A DNA stretch of 7,475 nucleotides, from positions 1 through 7,475 of the forward strand of contig DAHWBL010000204.1 of assembly GCA_027323595.1 (NCBI GenBank), in the 5' to 3' direction. Shown in pieces: positions 1 through 6,083 of this stretch (position 1 is the stretch's first letter; each line of letters starts with the position of its first letter). A model generated the notes under the pieces. That model did no database searches. It worked only from the letters and a program-made list of their open reading frames with translations, and was not told the origin of the DNA. The DNA comes from Acetobacteraceae bacterium. Lineage in GTDB: Bacteria; Pseudomonadota; Alphaproteobacteria; Acetobacterales; Acetobacteraceae. The position numbers and the translations under genes are program-made.

Positions 1-1365
1 CTGGGCCTGGTGCTGGACTGCGCCGCCTGGGGGAGCGAGCCGGCGGGGTTGGCGCTGGTGGATCAGCCGCCGGCGGGCGCGGTGGCGGCGGCGGCCGATC
101 TGTTGCGCGGGCTGGGGCTGCTGGACGCGGATCGGCGGATCACCGATGCCGGGCGGGCGGCGGCGCGGCTTGGGGCGCATCCACGGCTGGCGGCGATGAT
201 GCTGGCCGCGCGCGGGCCGGCCGAGGCGGCGCTGGCGGCGGCGATCGCGGCGATTCTGGAGGAGCGCGATCCACTGCGCGGGCGGGATGCGCCGGTTGAT
301 ATCGGCATGCGGTTGGCGGCGCTGGATGGCGACCATCCGGACGCGGATCGTGGCGCGCTGGGGCGCATCCGGCGCGGGGTGGCGCAATATCGGGCGCGAC
401 TGCGGGTGCCTTCGGGGGTCGAGCCGGACGGTGACGCCGGCGCGCTGATCGCCGCGGGGTTTCCCGATCGGATCGCGCAGGCGCGGGGTGAGCCGGGCAG
501 CTTCCGGATGGCCGGGGGTGGTGGCGGGCGGTTGTCGAAGGTCGATCCGCTGGCGCGGGCGCCGTTCCTGGCGGTGGCGGCGCTGGAGCTGAAGGACGCG
601 GCGCGGATCCGGCTGGCGGCGCCGTTGTCGCTCGATCGGCTGCCCGGCTCGGTGCGGGCGGGCATCGTGGAGCAGGTCGAGAGCGGGTTCGATTCGGTCG
701 CCGGGCAGGTGATCAGCCGGCGGCGGCGGCGGCTCGGCGCGCTGGTGCTGGAGGACCGCACGGTGCCCGCCGATCCGGACGAGGTGGCGCGGGTGCTGGC
801 GGGTGCGGCGGCGGCGCGCGGGCTTGATGCGTGTCTGGGCTGGACCGAGGAGGCGCGGCAGTTCCAGGCGCGGGTTGGCTGGATGCGCTCGGTGGCGCCG
901 CTCGACTGGCCTGACCTGTCCGACCAGGCGCTCGCCGACAGCGTCGGGGAGTGGCTCGCGCCGCACCTGGGCGGGATCACGCGGCTGGCCGATCTGGCGC
1001 GGTTCGACCCGCTGGCGGCGCTGCGGGCGGTGACCGGCTGGTCCCTGTGCGCGCGGCTGGAGCAGGAATTGCCGACCCATCTGGCGCTGCCGGGCGGGCG
1101 GGCGCGGGTTGACTACACCCAGCCGGTGCCGCTCGCCTCGGCGCGGGCGCAGGCATTTTATCGGCTCGACCGGACCCCGACGCTGGCGGGTGGCCGGGTG
1201 GGGCTGCGGCTGGCGCTGCTGTCGCCGGCGGGGCGGCCGATCGCCATCACCGCCGATCTGGCCGGGTTCTGGCGCGGCGCGTGGGTGGATGCGCGCAAGG
1301 ACATGCGCGGGCGGTATCCGCGGCATGATTGGCCCGAGCAGCCCGGGCGGGCGGGTGGATCGTGA
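1..1365 (+). CDS. hrpB: ATP-dependent helicase HrpB, C-terminal part (5' end outside window)
   Basis: This reading frame is open from the first base, so the gene starts upstream; 454 codons plus the stop are visible. HrpB is a DEAH-type (superfamily 2) RNA helicase-like protein of about 800 residues, and its physiological role in most bacteria is poorly defined. The DEAH and helicase-C motifs lie outside the window. Counting from base 1, residues 1-95 look like the helicase-associated (HA2) winged-helix region (LGLLDADRRITDAG, then ARLGAHPRLAAMML, ending near LEERDPLRG). Residues from about 280 to the end match the HrpB_C domain: RQFQARVGWMRS, WLAPHLGGITRLADL, then LLSPAGRPI, DLAGFW and the hallmark tail KDMRGRYPRHDWPEQP. 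Only a few residues follow that tail, so the C terminus is intact. The stop TGA (1363-1365) overlaps an ATG at 1365 in the next gene's frame, but I prefer a later start for that gene. Family assignment is strong and based on remembered motifs. Confidence 0.92.
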   Translation: MGLVLDCAAWGSEPAGLALVDQPPAGAVAAAADLLRGLGLLDADRRITDAGRAAARLGAHPRLAAMMLAARGPAEAALAAAIAAILEERDPLRGRDAPVDIGMRLAALDGDHPDADRGALGRIRRGVAQYRARLRVPSGVEPDGDAGALIAAGFPDRIAQARGEPGSFRMAGGGGGRLSKVDPLARAPFLAVAALELKDAARIRLAAPLSLDRLPGSVRAGIVEQVESGFDSVAGQVISRRRRRLGALVLEDRTVPADPDEVARVLAGAAAARGLDACLGWTEEARQFQARVGWMRSVAPLDWPDLSDQALADSVGEWLAPHLGGITRLADLARFDPLAALRAVTGWSLCARLEQELPTHLALPGGRARVDYTQPVPLASARAQAFYRLDRTPTLAGGRVGLRLALLSPAGRPIAITADLAGFWRGAWVDARKDMRGRYPRHDWPEQPGRAGGS

Positions 1366-1467
1366 TGCGGCTGATCTTGCTGGAGGCGGCGGCGTGGCCC
1401 ATGTGCCATGCTGACGGCCGCGAGGTGCTGGCGCACCGGTCTGTCGTTGCCACATCCAAGCCGTTCC

Positions 1468-1473
1468 AGGGGA
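1468..1473 (+). promoter_or_regulatory. Probable ribosome binding site of the HtrA-type protease
   Basis: AGGGGA lies 2 bases before ATG 1476. Spacing is tight, but this is the only purine-rich match near the start that leaves an N-terminal signal peptide. It supports 1476 over the upstream in-frame ATG at 1365. Confidence 0.45.
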
Positions 1474-1475
1474 TC

Positions 1476-2525
1476 ATGCGCGTCGTGTTTCGTCTTGTTC
1501 TGCCCGTGCTGATGTCGATGTTGGCGCTGCTGCCCGCCACCGCGCGGCCGGCGCCGGAGAGTTTTTCGCCGCTGGTGCACCAGGTGCTGCCGGCGGTGGT
1601 GAACATCGCGGTGACCGAGCGGGTGCCGGCGAACGATCCTCTGGCGCAATTGCCGCCGGAGTTGCGCGGCACGCCGTTTGAGCGGCAGTTCCGCCAGCGG
1701 TTTCGCGGCCGTGACGAACAGGTGACGGGCGCGGGTTCGGGCTTCGTGATCGACCCGTCCGGGGTGATCGTGACCAACAACCATGTGGTCGGCCATGCCA
1801 GTCGCATCGTGGTGGCGCTGTTGGATGGCACCGAGCTGCCGGCGCGGCTGATCGGGGTGGATGAATTGACCGACATCGCGGTGATCAAGGTGGAGGCGCA
1901 CCGGGCGCTGCCGGCGGTGAGTTTTGGCGACAGCGGCAAGGTGGATGTCGGCGACTGGATTCTGGCGGCGGGTAATCCGTTCGGGCTTGGCGGCTCGGTG
2001 ACCGCGGGGATCGTTTCGGCGCGCGGGCGCAATCTGGGAGCCGGGCCGTTCGATGATTTCTTTCAGCTCGACGCGCCGATCAATCCCGGCAATTCCGGCG
2101 GGCCGGTGTTCAACATGGATGGCGAGGTGATCGGCATCAGCACCGCGATCGTTTCACCGTCCGGCGGGTCGGTGGGGATCGGGTTTGCCATTCCGAGCAA
2201 TCTGGCGGGCAGGATCGTCGTGCAATTGCGCGAGCATGGGCGTATCGATCGGGGGTGGCTGGGCGTTTCGGTGCAGGATATTCCGGGCGCGGGCGTGGCG
2301 CTGGCCGGGGTGGAGCGCAGCGGTCCGGCGGCGAAGGCCGGGTTGCGGGCGGGCGATGTGGTGTTGATGGTCAATGGCGACCATACTGACAGCGCGACCG
2401 CGCTGATCCGCTCGATCGCCGCGATCGCGCCGGGGACCGATGCGCGCTTGACCATCCGCCGTGGTGGTCGCCAGATCGAGGTTCCGGTCACGGTCGGACG
2501 CCGTCCGGTGTCCGAGTCGGGTTAG
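1476..2525 (+). CDS. Periplasmic trypsin-like serine protease, HtrA/Do (DegP) family, single PDZ
   Basis: This 349-residue protein is a likely envelope quality-control protease that degrades misfolded periplasmic proteins. Residues 1-23 look like a Sec signal peptide (MRVVFRLVLP, a hydrophobic core, then an A-T-A cleavage motif), which is why I choose ATG 1476. A weak ribosome binding site, AGGGGA, lies just upstream at 1468-1473. The frame is open further up to an ATG at 1365 that overlaps the hrpB stop, but that start would bury the signal peptide. The trypsin fold covers about residues 32-250, with catalytic His103 (TNNHVVG), Asp133 (LTDIAVIK) and Ser207 (NPGNSGGPV). One PDZ domain follows (about 255-345: GWLGVSVQDI, AGLRAGDVVLMVNG). 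Typical Do proteases have two PDZ domains and 450-500 residues, so this is the short, DegS-like architecture. The hydrophobic N terminus could be a membrane anchor instead of a cleaved signal. It lies 18 bp ahead of a response regulator, probably in the same operon. Confidence 0.9.
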   Translation: MRVVFRLVLPVLMSMLALLPATARPAPESFSPLVHQVLPAVVNIAVTERVPANDPLAQLPPELRGTPFERQFRQRFRGRDEQVTGAGSGFVIDPSGVIVTNNHVVGHASRIVVALLDGTELPARLIGVDELTDIAVIKVEAHRALPAVSFGDSGKVDVGDWILAAGNPFGLGGSVTAGIVSARGRNLGAGPFDDFFQLDAPINPGNSGGPVFNMDGEVIGISTAIVSPSGGSVGIGFAIPSNLAGRIVVQLREHGRIDRGWLGVSVQDIPGAGVALAGVERSGPAAKAGLRAGDVVLMVNGDHTDSATALIRSIAAIAPGTDARLTIRRGGRQIEVPVTVGRRPVSESG

Positions 2526-2530
2526 GATTG

Positions 2531-2536
2531 AGGAGG
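2531..2536 (+). promoter_or_regulatory. Ribosome binding site of the response regulator
   Basis: AGGAGG, a perfect Shine-Dalgarno core, sits 7 bases before ATG 2544 and 5 bases after the protease stop codon. It fixes the start of the regulator and indicates strong, independent initiation on a shared transcript. Confidence 0.85.
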
Positions 2537-2543
2537 CTCCATT

Positions 2544-3221
2544 ATGCGTATCCTGGTTGTCGAGGACGATCGCGAGGTTGCCGGTTTCGTGGTCAAGGGA
2601 CTGCGTGAGGCCGGCCACGTGGTCGAGCATGCCGATAACGGGCGCGACGGGCTGTTCATGGCAGCGAGCGAGCAGTTCGACGCGATCGTGCTGGACCGGA
2701 TGCTGCCGGGCGGCATCGATGGGTTGCGGCTGCTGGAAACCCTGCGCGCGCAGGACAACAAGACGCCGGTGCTGTTCCTGTCTGCGCTCGCCCAGGTGGA
2801 TGAGCGGGTGCGCGGATTGCAGGCGGGCGGCGATGACTACATGACCAAGCCGTTCGCGTTTTCCGAGTTGCTGGCGCGGGTGGAGGCGCTGACGCGGCGC
2901 GGGCGGGTGGATGGTCCGGCGACCAAGCTGCTGGTGGGCGATCTGGAGATGGACCTGCTGTCGCGCAGCGTGCGACGGGCCGGACAGAAAATCGACCTGC
3001 AACCGCGCGAGTTCCGGCTGCTGGAATATTTGATGCGCCATGCCGGGCAGGTGGTGACCCGCACGATGCTGCTGGAGGGCGTGTGGGATTATCATTTCGA
3101 TCCGCAGACGAACGTGATCGATGTGCATGTCTCGCGTCTGCGGCAGAAGGTGGACAAGCCGTTCGACACCGCGATGATCCATACCGTGCGCAACGCCGGG
3201 TATATGCTGCGCCCGGAATAG
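2544..3221 (+). CDS. OmpR/PhoB-family two-component response regulator
   Basis: This is a 225-residue DNA-binding response regulator of full family length. The receiver domain (about 2-118) has the acidic pocket E7-D8-D9 (ILVVEDD), phospho-acceptor Asp51 (AIVLDRMLPGG), the switch Ser80 (LFLSAL) and the conserved Lys102 (DDYMTKPFAFSEL). The C-terminal winged-helix domain (about 127-223) has LQPREFRLLEYLMRHAGQVV, then NVIDVHVSRLRQKVD, and ends in IHTVRNAGYMLRP, as expected of an OmpR-type effector. The start is fixed by AGGAGG at 2531-2536. It lies 18 bp after the protease gene and 42 bp before a sensor kinase in the same direction, so the three probably form one operon and the kinase is its cognate partner. 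Position next to an HtrA-type protease suggests an envelope-stress role similar to Cpx-type systems, but the target genes cannot be read from sequence. The exact orthologue is not identified. Confidence 0.95.
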   Translation: MRILVVEDDREVAGFVVKGLREAGHVVEHADNGRDGLFMAASEQFDAIVLDRMLPGGIDGLRLLETLRAQDNKTPVLFLSALAQVDERVRGLQAGGDDYMTKPFAFSELLARVEALTRRGRVDGPATKLLVGDLEMDLLSRSVRRAGQKIDLQPREFRLLEYLMRHAGQVVTRTMLLEGVWDYHFDPQTNVIDVHVSRLRQKVDKPFDTAMIHTVRNAGYMLRPE

Positions 3222-3239
3222 CGCGACGACGGCGGATAC

Positions 3240-3262
3240 GCGGTTGAACGGGCGCGGTTGAA
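3240..3262 (+). repeat. Two direct copies of GCGGTTGAA with 14-bp period
   Basis: GCGGTTGAA occurs at 3240-3248 and 3254-3262, immediately before the kinase start, in the 42-bp gap after the regulator. The second copy contains the alternative TTG start. No function can be assigned; it may be a local duplication. Confidence 0.6.
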
Positions 3263-3263
3263 A

Positions 3264-4667
3264 ATGGACGCGTTGCGGCTGTGGCGTTCGGCGGGCCTGC
3301 GACTGGCGCTGATCTATGCGGCATTGTTCGCGGCCTCGGCGTTGGCTCTGGTGCTGTTTTTGTGGTTCGAGACCGCCTCGCTGCTCGATCGGCAATTGGA
3401 GACGGTGATCCTTGCCGACGCGCGCGGGCTGGCCGAGCAGTATGAGGATGGCGGGCTGCAAGGATTGACCGGCACGATCCGTGACCGGCTTTCGCAGAAT
3501 GTCGATGATGACGCGGTCTATCTGCTGGTTGATGATTACGGCCGCAAGCTGGCGGGGAATTTGCAGCGCTGGCCTGCCGGGGTGCTGTATCCGTCGCAAT
3601 GGTATGAGGTGACGGTCGCGCGCGCCGGCACGGAGGCACCGGCGCGGGTGCGCCGGTTTGATCTGGCCGGCAGCGAGCATCTGCTGGTCGGGCGGGATGT
3701 GCGCACGCGGCTGCAACTGCGTCTGCTGCTGACCGATGCGTTGTTCTGGGCGGTGCTGATGCTGGTGGTGCTGGCCGGGGCCGGCGTGCTGCTGATGACG
3801 CGGCTGTTTCGCGGCATGTTGGCGAACGTGTCGGCCACCGCGCGAGCGATCGCGGGCGGGGATTTGTCGCGGCGGGTGAAGCGCACCGGGCGGGGCGACG
3901 AATTTGACCGGCTCGCTGAGACCATCAATGACATGCTGGACCGGATCGCGCGGCTGATGGACGGGGTGCGGCAGGTGTCGAACGCGATCGCGCATGATCT
4001 GCGCACGCCGATCACCCGCGCGCGCGCGCGGCTGGAGGATGCGAGCGAGCATGCGCGCACCGAGGCCGATCTGCATGCCGCGGTGGAGCGCGCGTTGCAG
4101 GATCTGGACGGGATCGTGCAGATTTTCCAGGCGCTGTTGCGGATATCGGAGATCGAGGCGGGTGCGCGGCGGTCGGCCTTCGACGATTTCGATCTGGTGC
4201 CGGTGCTCGCTGATCTGGCGGAGCTTTATTCGGCGCTGGCAGAAGATGGCGGGCTCTCGCTGGAAGTGCGGCTGCCGCCGGAGTTGCCGATCCATGGCGA
4301 TCGCGGTCTGGTACAGCAGGCGGTGGCGAATTTGCTTGATAATGCCATCAAGTTTTCTCCATCGGGTGGCGTGGTGTGCCTCGGGGCGGAGGCGGTGGCC
4401 GGCGGGGCGAAGGTGTTCGTGTCCGATCAGGGGGCGGGGATTCCGCAGGCGGACCGGCAGCGCGCGACCGAGCGGTTTTTCCGCGGCGAGAGCGCGCGCA
4501 ACACGCCTGGATCAGGACTTGGCCTGGCGCTGGTGGCGGCGGTCGCGCAGCTGCATGGCGGGGGGCTCTCGCTGGAGGACAACGCGCCGGGGCTGCGCGC
4601 GGTGCTGCTGTTCCAGGGCGCGCCGGCGACCAGGCCCGCGAAGGCGGCGCCTGCGGCTGCCGTGTGA
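3264..4667 (+). CDS. HAMP-domain sensor histidine kinase
   Basis: This 467-residue inner-membrane kinase is the likely partner of the preceding regulator. TM1 spans about 13-34 and TM2 about 157-180, bracketing a periplasmic sensor domain of about 120 residues with no fold I recognise. HAMP follows (about 180-232: ARAIAGGDLSRRV, GDEFDRLAETINDML), then the dimerisation/phospho-acceptor helix with His244 (SNAIAHDLRTPITRAR). The ATPase domain has the N box (NLLDNAIKFSP, Asn360), G1 (SDQGAGIP, 387-394), an F box (ERFFRGE) and G2 (GSGLGLALV). All catalytic elements look intact. A short Ala/Pro-rich tail (GAPATRPAKAAPAAAV) follows the ATPase domain. The start is uncertain: ATG 3264 is chosen, and TTG 3258 would add two residues; neither has a clear ribosome binding site, so translation may be coupled to the upstream gene. 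The stop lies 11 bp from the convergent permease stop. Confidence 0.93.
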   Translation: MDALRLWRSAGLRLALIYAALFAASALALVLFLWFETASLLDRQLETVILADARGLAEQYEDGGLQGLTGTIRDRLSQNVDDDAVYLLVDDYGRKLAGNLQRWPAGVLYPSQWYEVTVARAGTEAPARVRRFDLAGSEHLLVGRDVRTRLQLRLLLTDALFWAVLMLVVLAGAGVLLMTRLFRGMLANVSATARAIAGGDLSRRVKRTGRGDEFDRLAETINDMLDRIARLMDGVRQVSNAIAHDLRTPITRARARLEDASEHARTEADLHAAVERALQDLDGIVQIFQALLRISEIEAGARRSAFDDFDLVPVLADLAELYSALAEDGGLSLEVRLPPELPIHGDRGLVQQAVANLLDNAIKFSPSGGVVCLGAEAVAGGAKVFVSDQGAGIPQADRQRATERFFRGESARNTPGSGLGLALVAAVAQLHGGGLSLEDNAPGLRAVLLFQGAPATRPAKAAPAAAV

Positions 4668-4681
4668 TCCGCGCGGGATCA
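4665..4681. terminator. Short palindrome at the convergent junction (possible bidirectional stop)
   Basis: TGATCC-GCGCG-GGATCA is a perfect 6-bp inverted repeat with a 5-base loop. The left arm starts with the stop codon of the kinase gene and the right arm is the complement of the stop codon of the permease gene. A transcript from either side could fold it, but the stem is short and there is no strong U-run on either side, so a role as an intrinsic terminator is doubtful. Confidence 0.25.
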
Positions 4682-5980
4682 GCGGATCAATGATTTTGCC
4701 TTGGTGTCGCGCATGAAGCCATAGACCAGCAGCGAGGCGAAGATGGTGGCGGTGACGTACCAGTAGAACGCCTGTTCCACGCCCTGGCTTTTCAAAAACA
4801 ACGCGACATATTCGGCGCTGCCGCCAAAGATCGACACCGCGATCGCATAGGGCAGGCCGACGCCCAGCGCGCGCACGCCGGCGGGGAACAATTCGGCTTT
4901 CACCACCGCGTTGATCGAGGTGTAGCCCGAGACGATCACCAGGGCCGCGAGGATGAGCCAGAAGGCCGACCAGGCGCTGTGGGTGTGCTGGATGGCCGAC
5001 AGGATGGGCCAGGTGAACAAGGTGCCCATGATGCCGAAGAACATCAGCACCGGGCGGCGGCCGATGCGGTCCGAGATCGCGCCGAACAACGGTTGCAGGC
5101 ACATGAAGATGAACAAGGTGCCGGTGGAGATCAGCGTGGCGGTGTCACGCGACAGGCCGACGGTGTTGACCATGAATTTCGGCATGTAGGTGGTGTAGGT
5201 GTAGAAGGCGAGGGTGCCGCCGGCGGTGAGGCCGAGCACGATGGCCACCTCGCGTTTGTGGCGCAGCAATTCGTGGAAGGGGTGGCGATTGGTGCCGGCG
5301 CGGTCGGCGGCGGCGAATTCGTCGGTTTCGACCAGGTTGCGGCGCAGCCAGAAGCCAACCAGGGCGAGGGCGGCGCCGATCAGGAAGGGGATGCGCCAGC
5401 CGAAGGCTTCGAGTTGGCCGGCGGTGAAAAGCTGTTGCAGAAGCAGCAGGGTGACGGTGGCGAGAAGCTGGCCGGCGATCAGAGTGACGTACTGGAAGCT
5501 GGAGTAGAAGCCGCGATGCTGGGCGGTGGCGACCTCGGAGAGGTAGGTGGCGGAGGTGCCGTATTCGCCGCCGAGCGACAGGCCCTGGAGCAGGCGCGCG
5601 GCGACCAGGATCGCCGCGGCACCCCAGCCGGCGGTGGCGTAGGTCGGACAGATGGCGATCAGCAGCGAGCCGAGGCACATGATGAACACCGACAAGGTGA
5701 GCGCGGCGCGGCGGCCGCGACGGTCGGCGTAGCGGCCCAAAATCCAGCCGCCGATCGGGCGGATGAAGAAGCCGAGGCCGAAAATCAGCGCGGCGTTGAG
5801 CAGCTGGACGGTGGGTTCGGCGGTGGGGAAGAATGCCTTGGCGAAATAGAGAGAGAAAAAGGAATAGACGTAAAAATCGTACCACTCGATCAGGTTGCCG
5901 ACGGAGCCGCCGAATATTGACTTGATGCGGGTGGCGGCGGTGGCGGTCGCGGCCAGTGTGTCCGGTTTTGATTGGCTCAT
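4679..5980 (-). CDS. kgtP: MFS metabolite:H+ symporter, alpha-ketoglutarate permease-like
   Basis: This 433-residue inner-membrane permease has the length of E. coli KgtP (about 432) and many of its characteristic stretches: SVGNLIEWYDFYVYSFFSLYFA (residues 26-47, in part), IRPIGGW, LARLLQGLSLGGEYGTSATY-like residues 128-146, FQYVTLIAGQLLA, FYTYTTYMPKFMVNT, KAELFPAGVRALGVGLPYA and IFGGSAEYVALFLKS. The two MFS loop signatures are GRYADRRGRR (loop 2-3, about 82-91) and GAISDRIGRRP (loop 8-9, about 300-310). Twelve membrane segments are expected. KgtP imports 2-oxoglutarate with protons; related members of this family carry proline/betaine, citrate or shikimate, so the substrate is probable rather than certain. 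The start at 5980 is fixed by ACCTCCT (AGGAGGT on the minus strand) at 5985-5991. The frame continues upstream to 6085, but that stretch overlaps the divergent promoter region and is not family-like. It is convergent with the kinase and divergent from tonB. Confidence 0.88.
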   Translation of the reverse strand: MSQSKPDTLAATATAATRIKSIFGGSVGNLIEWYDFYVYSFFSLYFAKAFFPTAEPTVQLLNAALIFGLGFFIRPIGGWILGRYADRRGRRAALTLSVFIMCLGSLLIAICPTYATAGWGAAAILVAARLLQGLSLGGEYGTSATYLSEVATAQHRGFYSSFQYVTLIAGQLLATVTLLLLQQLFTAGQLEAFGWRIPFLIGAALALVGFWLRRNLVETDEFAAADRAGTNRHPFHELLRHKREVAIVLGLTAGGTLAFYTYTTYMPKFMVNTVGLSRDTATLISTGTLFIFMCLQPLFGAISDRIGRRPVLMFFGIMGTLFTWPILSAIQHTHSAWSAFWLILAALVIVSGYTSINAVVKAELFPAGVRALGVGLPYAIAVSIFGGSAEYVALFLKSQGVEQAFYWYVTATIFASLLVYGFMRDTKAKSLIR

Positions 5981-5984
5981 CCGC

Positions 5985-5991
5985 ACCTCCT
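5985..5991 (-). promoter_or_regulatory. Ribosome binding site of the kgtP-like gene
   Basis: AGGAGGT reads on the minus strand, 4 bases before the ATG at 5980-5978. It decides against the longer frame that begins at 6085. Confidence 0.85.
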
Positions 5992-6008
5992 GATACTGGC
6001 GGCAGGAT

Positions 6009-6079
6009 GAATGTTTCAGCGCGCGTGCGCAACCGGGCGTCAAGGGGTGTGGGACGGCCCGTTGCAGACTGAAACATTC
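6009..6079. promoter_or_regulatory. Inverted repeat in the kgtP/tonB divergent region (candidate operator)
   Basis: GAATGTTTCAG at 6009-6019 and its exact reverse complement CTGAAACATTC at 6069-6079 form an 11-bp inverted repeat with arm starts 60 bp apart. Inside it is a second, smaller pair, GCAAC (6029-6033) and GTTGC (6061-6065). The left arm lies in the kgtP leader, 28 bases before its ATG; the right arm lies just before ATG 6084 of tonB. On the minus strand, CTTGAC (6044-6039) matches an alphaproteobacterial -35, and the left arm falls where its -10 would be. Paired operator sites for one regulator of both genes are the simplest reading; an RNA hairpin with a 49-base loop is an alternative. 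The repeat is certain and its function inferred. Confidence 0.5.
6023..6035 (+). repeat. 13-bp direct repeat, copy 1
   Basis: GCGTGCGCAACCG occurs here, upstream of tonB, and again at 7129-7141 downstream of it, with the palindrome TGCGCA at its core. The two exact copies bracket the tonB gene. They could be a regulator site or chance similarity. Confidence 0.45.
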
Positions 6080-6083
6080 GCGC

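Noticed and set aside
63..980. A 305-codon minus-strand frame opposite hrpB
   Set aside because: It is Ser/Arg/Ala-rich low-complexity sequence, antisense to a recognisable HrpB C-terminal region.
1365..1475. An upstream start for the protease at ATG 1365, overlapping the hrpB stop (TGATG)
   Set aside because: It would place about 37 non-family residues before a clear signal peptide. Coupling to hrpB remains possible, but 1476 gives a sensible secreted protein.
2154..4295. A 713-codon open frame on the minus strand opposite the protease, regulator and kinase genes
   Set aside because: It is rich in His, Gln, Arg and Pro with no recognisable domain, and mirrors three intact genes with full catalytic motifs. 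Long antisense frames are expected in high-GC DNA because stop codons are rare opposite biased codons.
4979..5920. A 313-codon plus-strand frame opposite the permease
   Set aside because: It has a low-complexity Gly/Glu/Ala/Asp composition and lies antisense to a clearly KgtP-like gene with a perfect ribosome binding site.
6051..6066. A possible sigma-54 promoter (GG at 6052-6053, TTGCA at 6062-6066)
   Set aside because: The GG-N10-GC spacing fits, but most other -24 consensus bases (TGGCACG) do not. It also points toward tonB, for which I know no sigma-54 precedent here.
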